Shown here: positions 35,820 through 47,393 of the stretch, piece by piece | Layout of the letters: each line of letters starts with the position of its first letter | Numbering within the stretch: the stretch's first letter is position 1 | Assembly (NCBI GenBank): GCA_023846275.1 | Contig: CM043865.1 | Coordinates: forward strand, 26,641,912 to 26,705,911 | Length of the DNA stretch: 64,000 nucleotides | DNA from: Vanilla planifolia | Lineage: Eukaryota; Streptophyta; Magnoliopsida; Asparagales; Orchidaceae | Direction: 5' to 3' | The notes under the pieces: model-generated | Told to the model about the DNA's origin: nothing | Databases searched by the model: none | The model's input: the letters and a program-made list of their open reading frames with translations, nothing else | Position numbers and translations under genes: made by a program

Positions 35820-38533
35820 TGTTATACCCAGTAAAAAAATTTTTATATTAATCTTTAATAAATTAATTTTTGGCTTGGATGATTTCAGATCGACAGGAGG
35901 ATGAGCCAGGAGCTCAATTAGAGGCTATTGGAATTTCTGAAATTTCTGGGGATTTTTCGGAGCACCGAGGTAATTTTTAAGTAATTTTCCCTGTTTATTT
36001 GGATTTATTGGATTTTTGGAAATTCGAAAATCAATTATGATCGGTTATTTTAAAACCGGAAATTTATTTTTATCGCGCGTGAACCGGACCGGAACGGTTC
36101 AGCGGAGGCGGAGGCGGTTCGCCGAGTTAGTTTGCGCGTGCGTTCTGATAAGCGGATCGGACGGTCGTGATCGACGGTTGGGATTGAACCGACTGATCGG
36201 GTGCTTACCGTGTCGATAGCGTGTCGACAGCGCGTATCGGGTGCTTACCGTGTCGAAAGCGTGTCAACGGTGCGTAGTGGATTTTCACCGTGTCGTCCAG
36301 AAATATAAAACCCTCGCGAAACGATTAGGGTTCGTTCGACCGACCGATAGAGAGATTTTTCCGGCGTACGGCGCGTGATTCCGGCGGCCTGGCAAGGGGC
36401 TTTTTGTGCCTGGAGATTCACGGGAACGCGGAGAGTCGATTGATACCGGATTCGTTCGGTGAGGAGCTGCGGCGAGCTGCGGACGAAGTTCACCGTCGCC
36501 GGCGTCGTTGAGGTAGGAAATTCAGAAATTAAATTAGTTATTTAGCAAAATTAAAGCATGGAATATGTTGTTAATGTCTATCTGAGCATGTGATTGAAAT
36601 TTTGAAGTCGGAAATGCATTGCAGTATTATAATTTTAGCATGTTAGGTTTTAGGGTTTCGGAAAATTATACCCGCCGAATTCGGGAAATTTACCAAGCAT
36701 ATGTTGAGTTGATTATGTGCTTAACCATGTTAAGGTGGTTTTCAATTGCTGGAATCGTTTAATTTCTTAAATTGTCAATTAGGGATCGGATGAAACTTCT
36801 TCGAAGGAAATTTTGATTTAATCTTAGGAATTAGTGACATCATTGGAATGTTAGGATAGTACGAACATGTTCTCCTTGATCTCGGTCGTCGGAAATCGAC
36901 GGGGGAAAACGGAATTTCCCGGAGAATTCGTCGGCTAGGGTTTCGCGGGCGCCGGGCGGAGGAAGGAGATGGATTAGGATTTAGTTAATTAGTTAATAAT
37001 TAATTAACAATTATTAACTTAATGGGCGCGGATGAGAGAGAAGAAAAAGGATTATAATTCGGAAATTAATTCCGAATTTACGGAAATAAATTAATGCGGC
37101 GCGGAAGAGAAAAAAAAACGGGAGGAATTAAATTCGGAAATTTATTCCGAATTTTTGGAAAAAGAAAATGCAGAATATTTAATTCGGAAATTAATCCGAA
37201 TTTCGGAAAAAGGATTATGGGAAAATTTAATTCGGAAATTTAATCCGAATTTTCGGAAAAATAATTTGCAGAATATTTAATTCGGAAATTAATCCGAATT
37301 TTTGGAAAAAGGATATATGTGGAATTTAAATTCGGAAACTATTCCGAATTTCGAAAAATAGATAAAGACGGAAATTGATTACGGAATTTAAAAATTTCCT
37401 GAAGTAGGGAAAAATGTTATTAGTGACGACAGTACAGTTGAAAACAGTCATACAGAGGTATGGTACATAGATGCTACCAGAACAGTCAGTAACTGGTATA
37501 GTTGTATTGCTTGGATGGCAAAGGGCATGGATTGAGTCAGTTTACTCAGTGTGGGCATATTTTATGGATTGGCATACTGGACCGGACTACTATAGACCCT
37601 ATATGATGTTTTAGGGTAGTTGTGGTAGGTAACTGTGCGGTTCAGACTTAACTTTCACAGTATACATGTGGACTGGTATGCGCCTTGTTGTATCTGGACA
37701 CATGTTGCCGAATCTTGGAGTTAAAGCTTGGCAATGACTGTAGGGGCGTGGCTTCTATGGAAATTGTTGGGAGAGGACTTCTTGGGACGGTGGCTGAGTC
37801 GACCTCTTCTGGTCCACGAGTGTAGGCCTGCGTGCCTGAGAGTGGCAGCGGCAGGGGTGACTCGCCGTGGCTAGCCAGGGTGTCTCACGTTGGCTAGAGA
37901 TCTATGTGACGGGTTGTCTATAGTCTCCAGAAGATTGATTGACGAGAGACGCTGCGGTGTCGGGTGCTAGGCGCCATGCGTGCGCAGAGATGGGCGTGTC
38001 CCGCTGGCATGCTACCTGGGAGCACAGAGGAGAGCTACTCTGTTGTGACTGGGGGTGACTGTGATTGGTCGGAGTCTGGGACTGAGAGTGCCTATCCACC
38101 ATATATTGTTATGCTGTATTCTTATACTCTTGCTATTATCCTTCTCTTGCATGTGAGTTTTACTAGCTGTCTTTCCTACTGGGCGTAGCTCATTTCCGTA
38201 TTATATATTTTCAGTGGCTCGGCAGACTTGACGCTACCAGATTAGGTGGGATCGTGGTCAGCAGGCTTGTGGAGGATATCTGATCGGTGATTATCTGAGA
38301 AATTCTGATTAGTTAATTGTTGCTGTTGGATGTTATCAGTGAGATTGTTATTCTCATATGTCAGTTATTATGTGAGGGTGATTCTGACTTATGTATCTGG
38401 TTGGACAATATTGTTTTTGTTGGACTTGGATCTTATTTTTGTGATGTAGTTTCCATTCACTGTTTTACTTTATTATCTTGATGGTATAGTGTGTGGAGTG
38501 CTATATTTTATCTGAGGATGTTATGTATTTTTT
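35820..38533 (+). mobile_element. Gypsy LTR, plus orientation, 3'-truncated
   Basis: It begins TGTTATACCCAG, the same terminus as the solo LTR at 44445-47388 (which reads it on the other strand), and runs 2.7 kb. Collinear homology to the reverse complement of that solo LTR is clear, for example AGCGGATCGGACGG, GCTACCTGGGAGCACAGAGG and GCGTAGCTCATTCC-like blocks. It stops near 38533, about 290 bp short of the LTR end, at a T-run where an inverted LTR piece begins. No internal region follows on the plus strand. Confidence 0.8.
37056..37352. repeat. Array of six palindromic units inside the LTR
   Basis: AATTCGGAAATTAATCCGAATT-like near-palindromes occur at about 37056, 37130, 37180, 37229, 37279 and 37329. 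The last four are spaced 49-50 bp, and the linkers resemble each other (GGAAAAAGGAT, GCAGAATATTT). Each unit could form a short hairpin. The corresponding place in the solo LTR has only two such units. Confidence 0.85.
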
Positions 38534-38825
38534 TTTTTTTGCATATAGACAGCTCAGATCGTCCCATACCAACCTGAGTAGCCTACGAAAAACATAGGAT
38601 ATAACACATCATTACACACCTACTTTCCTTAACAATGTGGATCCCCAGAAATTTCAGAAATTACTTAAAAATTACCTCGGTGCTCCGAAAAATCCCCAGA
38701 AATTTCAGAAATTCCAATAGCCTCTAATTGAGCTCCTGGCACATCCTCCTGTCGATCTGAAATCATCCAAGCCAAAAATTAATTTATTAAAGATTAATAT
38801 AAAATTTTTTTTACTGGGTATAACA
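38534..38825 (-). mobile_element. Gypsy 3' LTR fragment, minus orientation, internally deleted
   Basis: On the minus strand it starts TGTTATACCCAG at 38825, right after the polypurine tract, and holds about the first 170 bp and the last 115 bp of the LTR. The roughly 2.6 kb in between are gone. The deletion joint near 38645 lies at a repeated AAATTTCTGGGGAT-type stretch. The terminal block GACAGCTCAGATCGTCCC is the same as in the solo LTR at 44470. Confidence 0.8.
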
Positions 38826-38839
38826 ATCTCCCCACCTTA
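38826..38839 (-). promoter_or_regulatory. Polypurine tract of the gypsy element
   Basis: Minus-strand AAGGTGGGGAGAT directly precedes the LTR start TGTTATACCC, as required for plus-strand DNA priming. It confirms the LTR border and the orientation of the pol fragment. Confidence 0.75.
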
Positions 38840-39545
38840 TCAGGAATTTCGCCCTCGAAATTCAGCAAGAAGTTCCGGCCACTTCTCCGCAACATCCTGC
38901 TCTAGCTCCCAGGTTGCCTCCCTTTCGTCATGTCTATTCCACAGCACCTTGACCATAGGAAATGACCTGTTCCTCAGCTGTCTGCTGCTCTCCTCGAGGA
39001 TGCGAACTGGTAGTTCCACATAAGAAGAGTCTGGTGTCACTTGCAAACCAGGAAGATCATCACTGATACAATGAGAAGGATCTGGCACATATCTCTTGAG
39101 ATTCGAAACATGAAACACATTGTGAATCCCACTCAGATGTTCAGGAAGTGCCAACCTGTAAGCCACTTCACCAATCCTCTCTAGAATAGGATAGGGTCCA
39201 ATGTAACGAGGTCGAAGCTTAGAAGCCTTCCCGAACCGGAATAGACCTCGCATAGGACTGATCTTCAGGAATACCCTATCTCCCACAGAAAACTCAACAG
39301 CTCTGTGCTTAGGATCATAATATTTCGTCTGGCGATCTTGCACAATACGTAATCTGTCTTGCAATAACTTGACTTCAGCTGTGGTCTCCTGCACAATCTG
39401 AGGTCCCCACACTCTCCTGGAATCACCCTCCTCCCAACAAAGAGGGGATCTGCACCTACGCCCATACAATGCCTCGTAAGGTGCCATACAAATCGACGCC
39501 TGGAAGCTGTTATTATACACAAACTCTACCAAGGGTAACTCCGGA
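38840..39545 (-). pseudogene. Gypsy integrase C-terminal part with chromodomain-like tail
   Basis: An open minus-strand frame of about 230 codons. It starts inside the integrase core ([32 protein letters not shown]) and continues with the GPY/F-type block RYIGPYPILERIGEVAYRL and HNVFHVSNLKRYVPDP. It ends in a chromodomain-like tail with VKVLWNRHDEREATWELEQD. This order is typical of plant chromoviruses (Tekay/Del-like). RNase H, the integrase zinc finger and most of the catalytic core are missing because the frame is fused directly to RT at about 39545. Confidence 0.85.
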
Positions 39546-39813
39546 TCTCAGTGACAGAAGATGGCCGTTTCCAATCCATAATAGCTCGTATCTTGCTAGG
39601 ATCAACAGCCACGCCTTCTGCACTGACAATGTGTCCCAAGAATGCTACTGAGTCCAGCCAAAAGGAACACTTGGAGAATTTTGCATACAGCTCATTCTCC
39701 CGCAACTCTGTAAGCACAGTCCTCAACTGATCTGCATGTGTTTCCCTATCTCTGGAATAAATCAATATATCATCTATAAAGATGATCACAAACCGATCCA
39801 GAAAGGCATGAAA
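39546..39813 (-). pseudogene. Gypsy reverse transcriptase, C-terminal half (minus)
   Basis: Minus-strand [20 protein letters not shown] is the palm motif with the catalytic DD, followed by [20 protein letters not shown] and [14 protein letters not shown]. It then jumps directly into the integrase fragment. The N-terminal half of the same RT lies beside it on the opposite strand. Confidence 0.85.
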
Positions 39814-39972
39814 CACTCGATGGATCAGCTTCAGGGAGCAACTGTGTTCTCCAAGATTGATTTACGCTCGGGTTATCACCAGATCCGGATTAGAGATTCT
39901 GATGTACCCAAAACAGCATTTCGTACTAGATATGGGCATTACGAGTTCACAGTGTTACCTTTTGGATTGACT
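39814..39972 (+). pseudogene. Gypsy reverse transcriptase, N-terminal half (plus, inverted)
   Basis: Plus-strand [20 protein letters not shown], then [20 protein letters not shown] and [10 protein letters not shown], is the RT segment that normally precedes the palm DD motif. It abuts its own C-terminal half head to head, and about a dozen residues between the two halves are lost. After FGLT the sequence becomes AT-rich unrelated DNA. Confidence 0.85.
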
Positions 39973-41165
39973 TATCTATTTATTTTATTATTAAAATTTT
40001 ATTAATTAACTAATATTGTTATAACACAATTATTTGTAAAAGATTCATTAAGATTTTTAAATATATGATCAAGATATATAAAAAATATTAAGAATCTAAA
40101 ATTTTATTAAGATAATTAATCTTAATTTAATTTATGTCTCTTATAAATATTTTAATAAAGCTTAATATTATAATTAAAGTAAAAATTAAAATATCTAAAA
40201 ATAATGTCAAAAAAATATCTCTTTGTGGTTTGTCACTCTAACAAATATGATTTTTATGAAATTTTATTTTTACTCTTCTTTTTTAAATTCCCTCATAAAT
40301 ATGAGCATTTGATATTAAGAATATAAAAAATCACTAAACCAAATTCATTCCCAATCATTCTAATAGTCAAATAAAACTCAAGTAAAACTAAATACTTTGA
40401 TTCTTTCATTAGCTATTTGAATTTAAATTCTCTCATAAATATGAGAATTAGCTATTTGAATTAAAATCGTGAAAAATAAACTCAAATTATATTTTCAATT
40501 CTTCAATCTTACATAAGATTCTCAACAGTGCAAATCAGCTTCAAATACTTGATTCACTCGAAAGGATGATGGCAATTGATGCCATCATCATTAGCTAAGT
40601 GGCTCTTTGATGAAATTTTGATTGGTCGCACAAAGGAAAACTAGGGCATGGACATCAAGCATGGCTGATGAAGGAGGTTTTGTTTTAGAAAATAGAAATT
40701 ATATATTATATATAATATATCATTTATTAGCATTTATTCTTAGTTGATAATTCACAAAAATTTCAAATAAATTCTAAGTGAGACAAAACAAATGTTATTA
40801 GACTCATATTGACAAGTTATATCCAATTACATATTTATTTTTATTTTTTAAAATACTTTATTTTTATGTATTTTGACATGCTTTATAAAATATTTTAATT
40901 CATACTTGATAATCAATGATGTTATAATGACAAAAAGGAAAAGAAATAAATGAAAAGAAAAAAAAATATGAAAAATGATTATTTAAGCTTAATGATCTAG
41001 AAAATAATAAAATAAAAGAATAAAAATAAAAATATTTTTTTATAACCTTATCTTATTGTTACTCAATATGAGAAAGAAATATCGCACCCTTTTATCGTAG
41101 GTTCTCAAAGATAAGGTTATGACATAATAAAGGCTCTCATTTTCATCAACATAGGATGTTCGTAA
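39973..41165. other. AT-rich spacer
   Basis: No gene or repeat family recognised. It separates the rearranged gypsy copy from the next element. Confidence 0.5.
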
Positions 41166-41415
41166 TAGGGGTATGATTAGGAGATCATTTTCAAAGTAAT
41201 TGAATTTAAAATAGAGGGAAAAATAAAAGAGGAGAAAAGCAAATCAATGCACAACACAAAATAGTTGAGCTATAAGCTAGATTGCATGCGAAGTTTTGTT
41301 GTAAATGTATTAGAGTGCATGTTGCAATGTGCTGGTCATGCAAAGTCATGGAAGTACTAATAGGAGATCAAAACCCAAAGAAAGAAATGCTTAAAAAATA
41401 ACAATTAACGCACAC

Positions 41416-41550
41416 CCAACTTTGGTTGGCGAACACCAAAAACATACATCCAACTTTGGGTGACGTGCATCAAAAACATGTTTCTAACTTTAGGAGATGT
41501 GAATTGAAAGCACGTACCCAACTTTGGGCAACATGCACACCCAAGCACAT
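41416..41550. repeat. Tandem 35-bp units inside the left LTR
   Basis: About four units built on CCAACTTTGGGTGACGTGCA plus TCAAAAACATG. Several contain ACGT cores. The matching part of the right LTR (43855-43985) has the same arrangement with CACGTG cores. They resemble repeated enhancer motifs in retrotransposon U3 regions. Confidence 0.6.
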
Positions 41551-42179
41551 GCCAAAACTAAGCTCTGTGAATCATTTTAATTATCGTGGATGTTTTTGCC
41601 TCAGCACTTGCACAAAATGTGATTTAATGGATGGTGTAAGGCGCTTAGACTCTATGCGAGTGTACGGTTGTGGGCATGCGGAAGATGTACGTAAGCAAAA
41701 GATCCATGCAAATTGGTAAGGGATGGTTAGCTCAAAATTTTAGAATTAGTTTCAGGGAAAATTTGCCTTTTGTAAAATTATTTATTAAAAATTGTATTCA
41801 ACCCCAATATAATAGGGGTTAAGAATGTTTAAAAAAGGAGAGAATTTTCAGAGAGTATTTTATCTTTGATTCTACATCAATGACAAGAGCCATTAGAAAG
41901 GAGTTAAGGAGCAAGTTGCAAAAGAAAATCAAGGGATTTGAGAGATTTTCAATCGAGATGACTATGTCAACTGCTTCAACATCATTCTTAGAGGCACATG
42001 TAGCTCTGTTAACTCAACGTGTGTAAGTGTTAATAAAAATGATGTCAACATTTCAATACCTTCTTACAATAGATCCAAAAGCTAACCTAACAAAAGAAGA
42101 TATTTTTAATCCAAGGAATTCTAGATTTAATAGTACTCCTAGAATAGTTAGAGATAAAAATGAGAATGATATTAATCTT

Positions 42180-42560
42180 ATTTTTTTGTTTATATGAATC
42201 ATCACCATCCTTTCAAGATAGATGCTACACTAGATTTATAATCTTATAATGTTACAATAAAAGAAGATAAATTAGATGCTTGGTTGGAGACCCTAGATAC
42301 CTACTTTTCTCTATATGATTAGCTCTCATTTGTAAATGTATGCTTAACGAAAAATGATGAGTCATGTGTTAGCTTGGTAAAATGCTCTCCTAAATAATGA
42401 CACAATTACAAAAGTGACATTGAGCCAATTTAAATAATTAATTTAACAAGAATTTTATCCAAGAGATTATATGAAAGAAAGGTGAAAGAAGTGGCATAGT
42501 CTACTACAGTGAAAAGGACAATCAATACAAGAATATACAATAGAATTTTGATAATAAGTT
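42180..42560 (+). pseudogene. Gypsy gag remnant
   Basis: The readable stretch LDAWLETLDTYFSLYD is similar to the capsid start of plant gypsy gag proteins (W-L-x-x-L-x-x-Y-F pattern). Stops and shifts follow. Assignment is by pattern only. Confidence 0.45.
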
Positions 42561-43129
42561 GTGATTTTTAGAATACTTATTTAATAAATGTAAATATTTT
42601 CAAAGTACGTTATAGATCTATATTATCCTATTACTTCAACTTATCTATTTTTCCTATTCAATCTTTGAAACTAGCTAGTACATTTGTTATGACAATTAAA
42701 AAGAAGAACGAATACAAATGAATAAAGTTTGAAGGATAAGGCACCAAAAGGTCTGAGTATAAGTTTGAAAATGGATAGCAAAAGAAAGCATATTCTTTAA
42801 CAAAATTTGTTGTTGCTATAACAAATGAAAGAAATTAGAAGGATATTAAGAAGACAAGACATGTATGACAAAAATGTTGTAAATTACACCCTGATCTTTT
42901 TTAAAAAAAATTCAAAAAGAACGAAGTACTTATTATAAGAGAGACTAAAAATGTATTATAAACCCTTAACAAGTAGATGAAATTTTATCTCTTATAATGA
43001 CTCTAAATAAGATATTACATAAAAAAAATAAAAAGAATAACTCTTTATTATCTGATTACAAATGAAGAAAGAGCTTGTCGATGCTATCTTAGACACTGAA
43101 AGCAAAAAAAATTAATATCTAGAAGTCTT

Positions 43130-43348
43130 GTGAAAATAAAGTTGAAAACTACACCACATCTAATACCTTATTCTTTGGGGTGGATCCATAATGACTTTAA
43201 GACAAAAATTGAAAAACAATGCAACGTGAAGTTTGTTATTACCAAAAAGTACATCGATGAAGTTGTCTACAAAGTGGTACCTCTAGACGTCTGTCAAATT
43301 ATACTAAGAAATCCCTACTTGTGGTATCGAGATACCGTTTACTACTGA
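43130..43348 (+). pseudogene. Gypsy aspartic protease-region remnant
   Basis: A 72-codon frame reading HLIPYSLGWIHNDFKTKIEK, QCNVKFVITKKYIDEVVYKV and VPLDVCQIILRNPYLWYRDT. This closely follows the plant gypsy protease/linker pattern, where VPLDVCGVVLGSPYLYDRD is usual. The catalytic DTG segment upstream is not recognisable. Confidence 0.6.
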
Positions 43349-44439
43349 CTAGCATAATAATATTAGTTCACAAAAGATGCACACTATTTTTTTCTAAATT
43401 GAGACAAAGAAGCATCGATAAAAGATATTATCAATGTTGAGCAATTGAAGAGATTAATAAATATTTGTCGTAAATATGCGTTATTAACAAAACCAAAAAA
43501 ACCATTTGAAGAGATAGAAGAAAATCATATCCTTTCAAAGAATACAACCAAACATCGATCCAATAAGGAAGATTTGGTGGGGCTCAAATATTAAAAAGAA
43601 GAGACATTATTTGGAGATCATTTTCAAGATCATTGAATTTAAAATAAAGAGAAATAAAACAAGGGAGGAGATAAAAAGATGCAAATCAATACACAACACA
43701 AAGCAGCAATGTCATAAGCTAGATTGCTTGCAAAGTTTTGTTAAAAGTGTATCAGAGTGCACGGTGCAACACGCTGGTCATGTGGAGTCATGGATGCACT
43801 AATGAGAGATCAAAACCCAAAGACATAAATGCTTGAAAAAAATGACTATTGACATGAGCCCAGCTTTCGGGTGATGTGTACCAAAAACACGTGTCTGGCT
43901 TCAAAAACATGCATTGAAAAAAACTCGTCTAGCTTCAGATGGTGTGAACCGCAATCACGTGTCAATTTTGGGTGACGTGTGCACCTAAGCATGTAACCAA
44001 AATTAGGCTCCATGAATTGTTTTTATCATTGTGGACTTTTGCCCCTACACATACACGAGTGACTAGGTGGATGCTATAAGATGCTTAGAATTCGTGTGAG
44101 GGCATAGTGATGGGCACATGAAAGACGGACATGAGCATAAGATATGCATGCACGAAGATAGGGTGATTAGCTCAAAATTTCAGAATAAGAAACAAGGGCA
44201 AAGTCATCTCTTTGTAATTTTATGTATTAAAAATTGCATCGAACCCTATATAAAGGGGGGTTAAGAACATTGAACGAGCATGAGAATTTTCAAGGATAAT
44301 TCTATCTTTTGTGAATCTTTTTTCTCTTTCTTCTTTGACTCTAACTATTTTCACATTTTAACTGTCACTATGACTACTCTGAAAAAAATTTTCTAATAAA
44401 GACTTGAGATGAGAATACCCTCACAAACAAATTAATGTC

Positions 44440-44444
44440 GATGG
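44440..44444. repeat. Target-site duplication of the solo LTR, left
   Basis: GATGG directly before the LTR terminus TGTTAC; identical to 47389-47393. Confidence 0.8.
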
Positions 44445-47388
44445 TGTTACACCCCAGTTTTTTTTTTTTACATATAGACAGCTCAGATCGTCCCATACCA
44501 ACCTGAGTAGCCTACAAAAAACATACGATATAACACATCATTACACACCTACTTTCCTTAACTATGTGGATCCCATCTCCTGGGCACACCGTCAAATCAG
44601 GTTCATGACTCCTGAGTTAACTGATGAACTCGCGCAATGTTACTCCTACTAGACCCAATACTCCTAACCCATACCGGTAGGAGAACCGATCTAATAGAAG
44701 TCTGAACCCCCAAGGTTAAGTTCCATAGTCATGTAATGACCTCACAATCAACAAAAATATATAACATCCACCGATATGAAATGACGCTCCACACACCATA
44801 CCGTCAAGATAGAAAATAAGATAGTGTATAAAAATGTAACTCATATGAAAAATCACAGTCCATAAAAATACCACATCAGCCATCCGAGTACATGAGTCAG
44901 AATCACCCTCACATAATACAAGACATAAGAATAACAGTCTCACTAAATACATCCAACAGCAACAATCAACTAACCAGAATGTCTCAGAAAATCACAGATC
45001 AGATCTCCTCCACTAGCCTACTGATCACGATCCCACCTAAAGCTGGGTGGCGTCAAGTCTACCGAGCCACTGGAAAAATATAGATAATAAAGGAATGAGC
45101 TACGCCCAATAGGAAAGACAACTAGTAAAAAAAAACTCTCATGCAAGAGAAGGATAATAGCAATAGTATAGAAATACAGCATAACAATGTAGGGTGGAAA
45201 GACACTCTCAGTCCCAGACTCTGACCAACCACAGTCACCCCCAGTCACACCAGAGTAGCTCTCCTCTGTGCTCCCAGGCAGCATGCCAGCGGGACACGCC
45301 CATCTCTGCGCACGCATCACAACGCCTAGCACCCGACACCGCAGCGTCTCTCGTCAATCAATCTTCTGGAGACTATAGACAGAACCAGTCACATAGATCT
45401 CTAGCCAACGTGAGACACCCCTGCCACCCTCAGGCACGCAGGCCTACACACTTGGCTAGCGACGGCGAGTCACCCCTGCCACTGCCACTCTCAGGCGCGC
45501 AGGCCTACACTCATGGACCAGAAGAGATCGACTCAGCCACCGTTCCAAGAAGTCCTCTCCCAACAATTTCCATAGAAGCCACGCCCCTACAGTCATTGCC
45601 AAGCTCTAACTCCAAGATTCGACAACATGTGTCCAGATACAACAAGGCGCATACCAGTCCACATGTATACTGTGGAAGCTAAGTCTGTACCGCACAGTTA
45701 CCTACCACAACTACCCTAAAACATCATATAGGGCCTATAGTATTCTGGTCCAATATGCCAATCCATGAAATATGCCAACACTGAGTAAACTGACTCAATC
45801 CATGTCATTGCCATCCAAGCAACACAAACTGTACCAAAATTCTGACTATTCTGGTAGCACCCAAGTGTCACAATTCCTTCCGACTAATCCAGTTGCACTG
45901 AATTTATGGGTAATTTCCAACAGTCAATTTCAACTTGGCTACGTGATTTCTAAAAATCACATTTTTCTCACTTCAGGAATTTTTTAAATTCAAAAATTCA
46001 ATTTCCGCCCTTTATCCATTTTCCGAAATTCGGAATAAATTTCCGAATAAAATTTAAATTCCACATATATCCTTTTTCCGAAAATTCGGATTAATTTCCG
46101 AATTAAATTTTCCTCCGCGCCGTTCGTTCGCGCCGAATCCCGCTGAACCGGTTTTCGTTGCCGGTTCGGAAACCCTCGCGCTGAACCGCGACACCGCCGA
46201 ACCAAATTTCTTAATAATCCGTTAATCGGTCGATGTTTAATTAATTAATTACTAATAAATATTATATAAATACCATTAATTACTTAAATAAATTCGTAAT
46301 TAATCTAAACCCTTCTCCTTCCTCGGTCCGACGCCCGCGAACCCTAATCGACGCAATCGCCGACCAATCCAATCCTTCTGTCGATTTCCGGCGAACGCGA
46401 ACAAGGAGAAACAAAATCCGATGTTCATACTATCCTAATGTTTCAATAATGCCACTAATTTCTAAGGTTCAATCAAAAATTTCCGCCGAAGGAGTTCGCC
46501 CGTACGTCATTGCCGTATGCGAGATTTAAGATTAATCCAACAATTAATTAACTAATTCAATGACATCACTGATAATACAAATCCCTAACATGTTCCTAAG
46601 CATTAACTAAATTTTTCGGCGAAAAGGGAATTTTCCAGAAAATCCAAAATTTGTAAAAGACGCAAATTAGCATTCAATTAACTCCGATTTTTCATCCACA
46701 TGCTTGTGTTCATTAAACAAAATATTCCATGCTTTTAATTTCTACTAAATAACTAATTTAATCTGAATTTCCTACCTTGCTCGCCGGCGACGGTGAAGCT
46801 CGCACGCGATCAACCGCAGCTCCTCGCCGGACGAAACCGGTACCAAAATGCTCGCCTCTGTCCCACGAACCTCCGGTTACCAAAAGCCCCTTGGAAGGCT
46901 GCCGGAAATTACCGCCGTTCGCCGCGAACACCTCGCCTCTAGCCGCCGTTCGAAACCCTAACAGCCGAACAGTTTAGGTTAAATACCCGGCTTAAACCGG
47001 TAATAACCCGTTAAGACCCATTAAGCGCCGGTTGACCTTCCAAAAACGCCGCTTAACACCAGATCAGCCGGTTAATCTCCACTGCTGATCTCGCCCGTCC
47101 GATCCGCTTATCCGCGGCTTATCCAAACGCACGCGCAAACGCACCTCGGCGAACTGCCCCGCCTTCGCTGAACCGCTACGGTCCGGTTCACACGCAGTAA
47201 AAACCAAATTCCGGTTTTTTTTTTTTTTTTAAAAAAAATCTCGGTGCTCCGAAAAATCCCCAGAAAATTTCAGAAATTCCAATAGCCTCCAATTGAGCTC
47301 CTGGCTCATCCTACTGTCGATCTGAAATCATCCAAGCCACAATTGAATTATTGAAGATTAAACATATAATATTTTACCGGGTATAACA
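44445..47388 (-). mobile_element. Solo gypsy LTR with intact ends
   Basis: A 2,944-bp LTR with TG...CA ends (TGTTAC...ATAACA on the plus strand), flanked by the perfect 5-bp duplication GATGG. By homology to the LTR next to the polypurine tract at 38826, its sense strand is minus. No internal domain is present, so it formed by recombination between the two LTRs of a complete insertion. It landed in the right LTR of the older element at 41166-44444. Short open frames inside, such as 45194-45682, have no known protein content. Confidence 0.88.
46028..46104. repeat. Two palindromic units in the solo LTR
   Basis: ATTCGGAATAAATTTCCGAAT (46028-46048, with one mismatch to a perfect palindrome) and AATTCGGATTAATTTCCGAA (from 46083). 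They correspond to the six-unit array at 37056-37352. Confidence 0.8.
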
Positions 47389-47393
47389 GATGG
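47389..47393. repeat. Target-site duplication of the solo LTR, right
   Basis: GATGG directly after the LTR end ATAACA. Confidence 0.8.

Larger units (their letters stand above)
41166..44444 (+). mobile_element. Old LTR retrotransposon remnant (gypsy) with two diverged LTRs
   Basis: Two direct repeats, about 41166-41880 and 43603-44444, share long collinear blocks: GGAGATCATTTTCAA, AAGCTAGATTGC, GAGATCAAAACCCAAAGA. Identity by eye is about 75%. Between them are 1.7 kb with gag-like and protease-like remnants but no RT or integrase. The right repeat keeps a TATA box (TATATAAAG, 44247-44255); the left one has AATATAATAG at that place. A G-rich stretch before the right LTR (GGTGGGGCTC, about 43574) may be the polypurine tract. 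Exact termini and target duplication were not found. Confidence 0.65.

Noticed and set aside
37056..37352. Regular 50-bp palindromic repeats considered as a CRISPR array
   Set aside because: The linkers are repeats themselves, not unique spacers; the array lies in a plant LTR and its copy number varies with the LTR copy.
45194..45682. 162-codon Ser/His/Pro-rich frame
   Set aside because: Lies inside the solo LTR. The matching frame in the other LTR copy is interrupted, and LTRs of this family have no known coding region.
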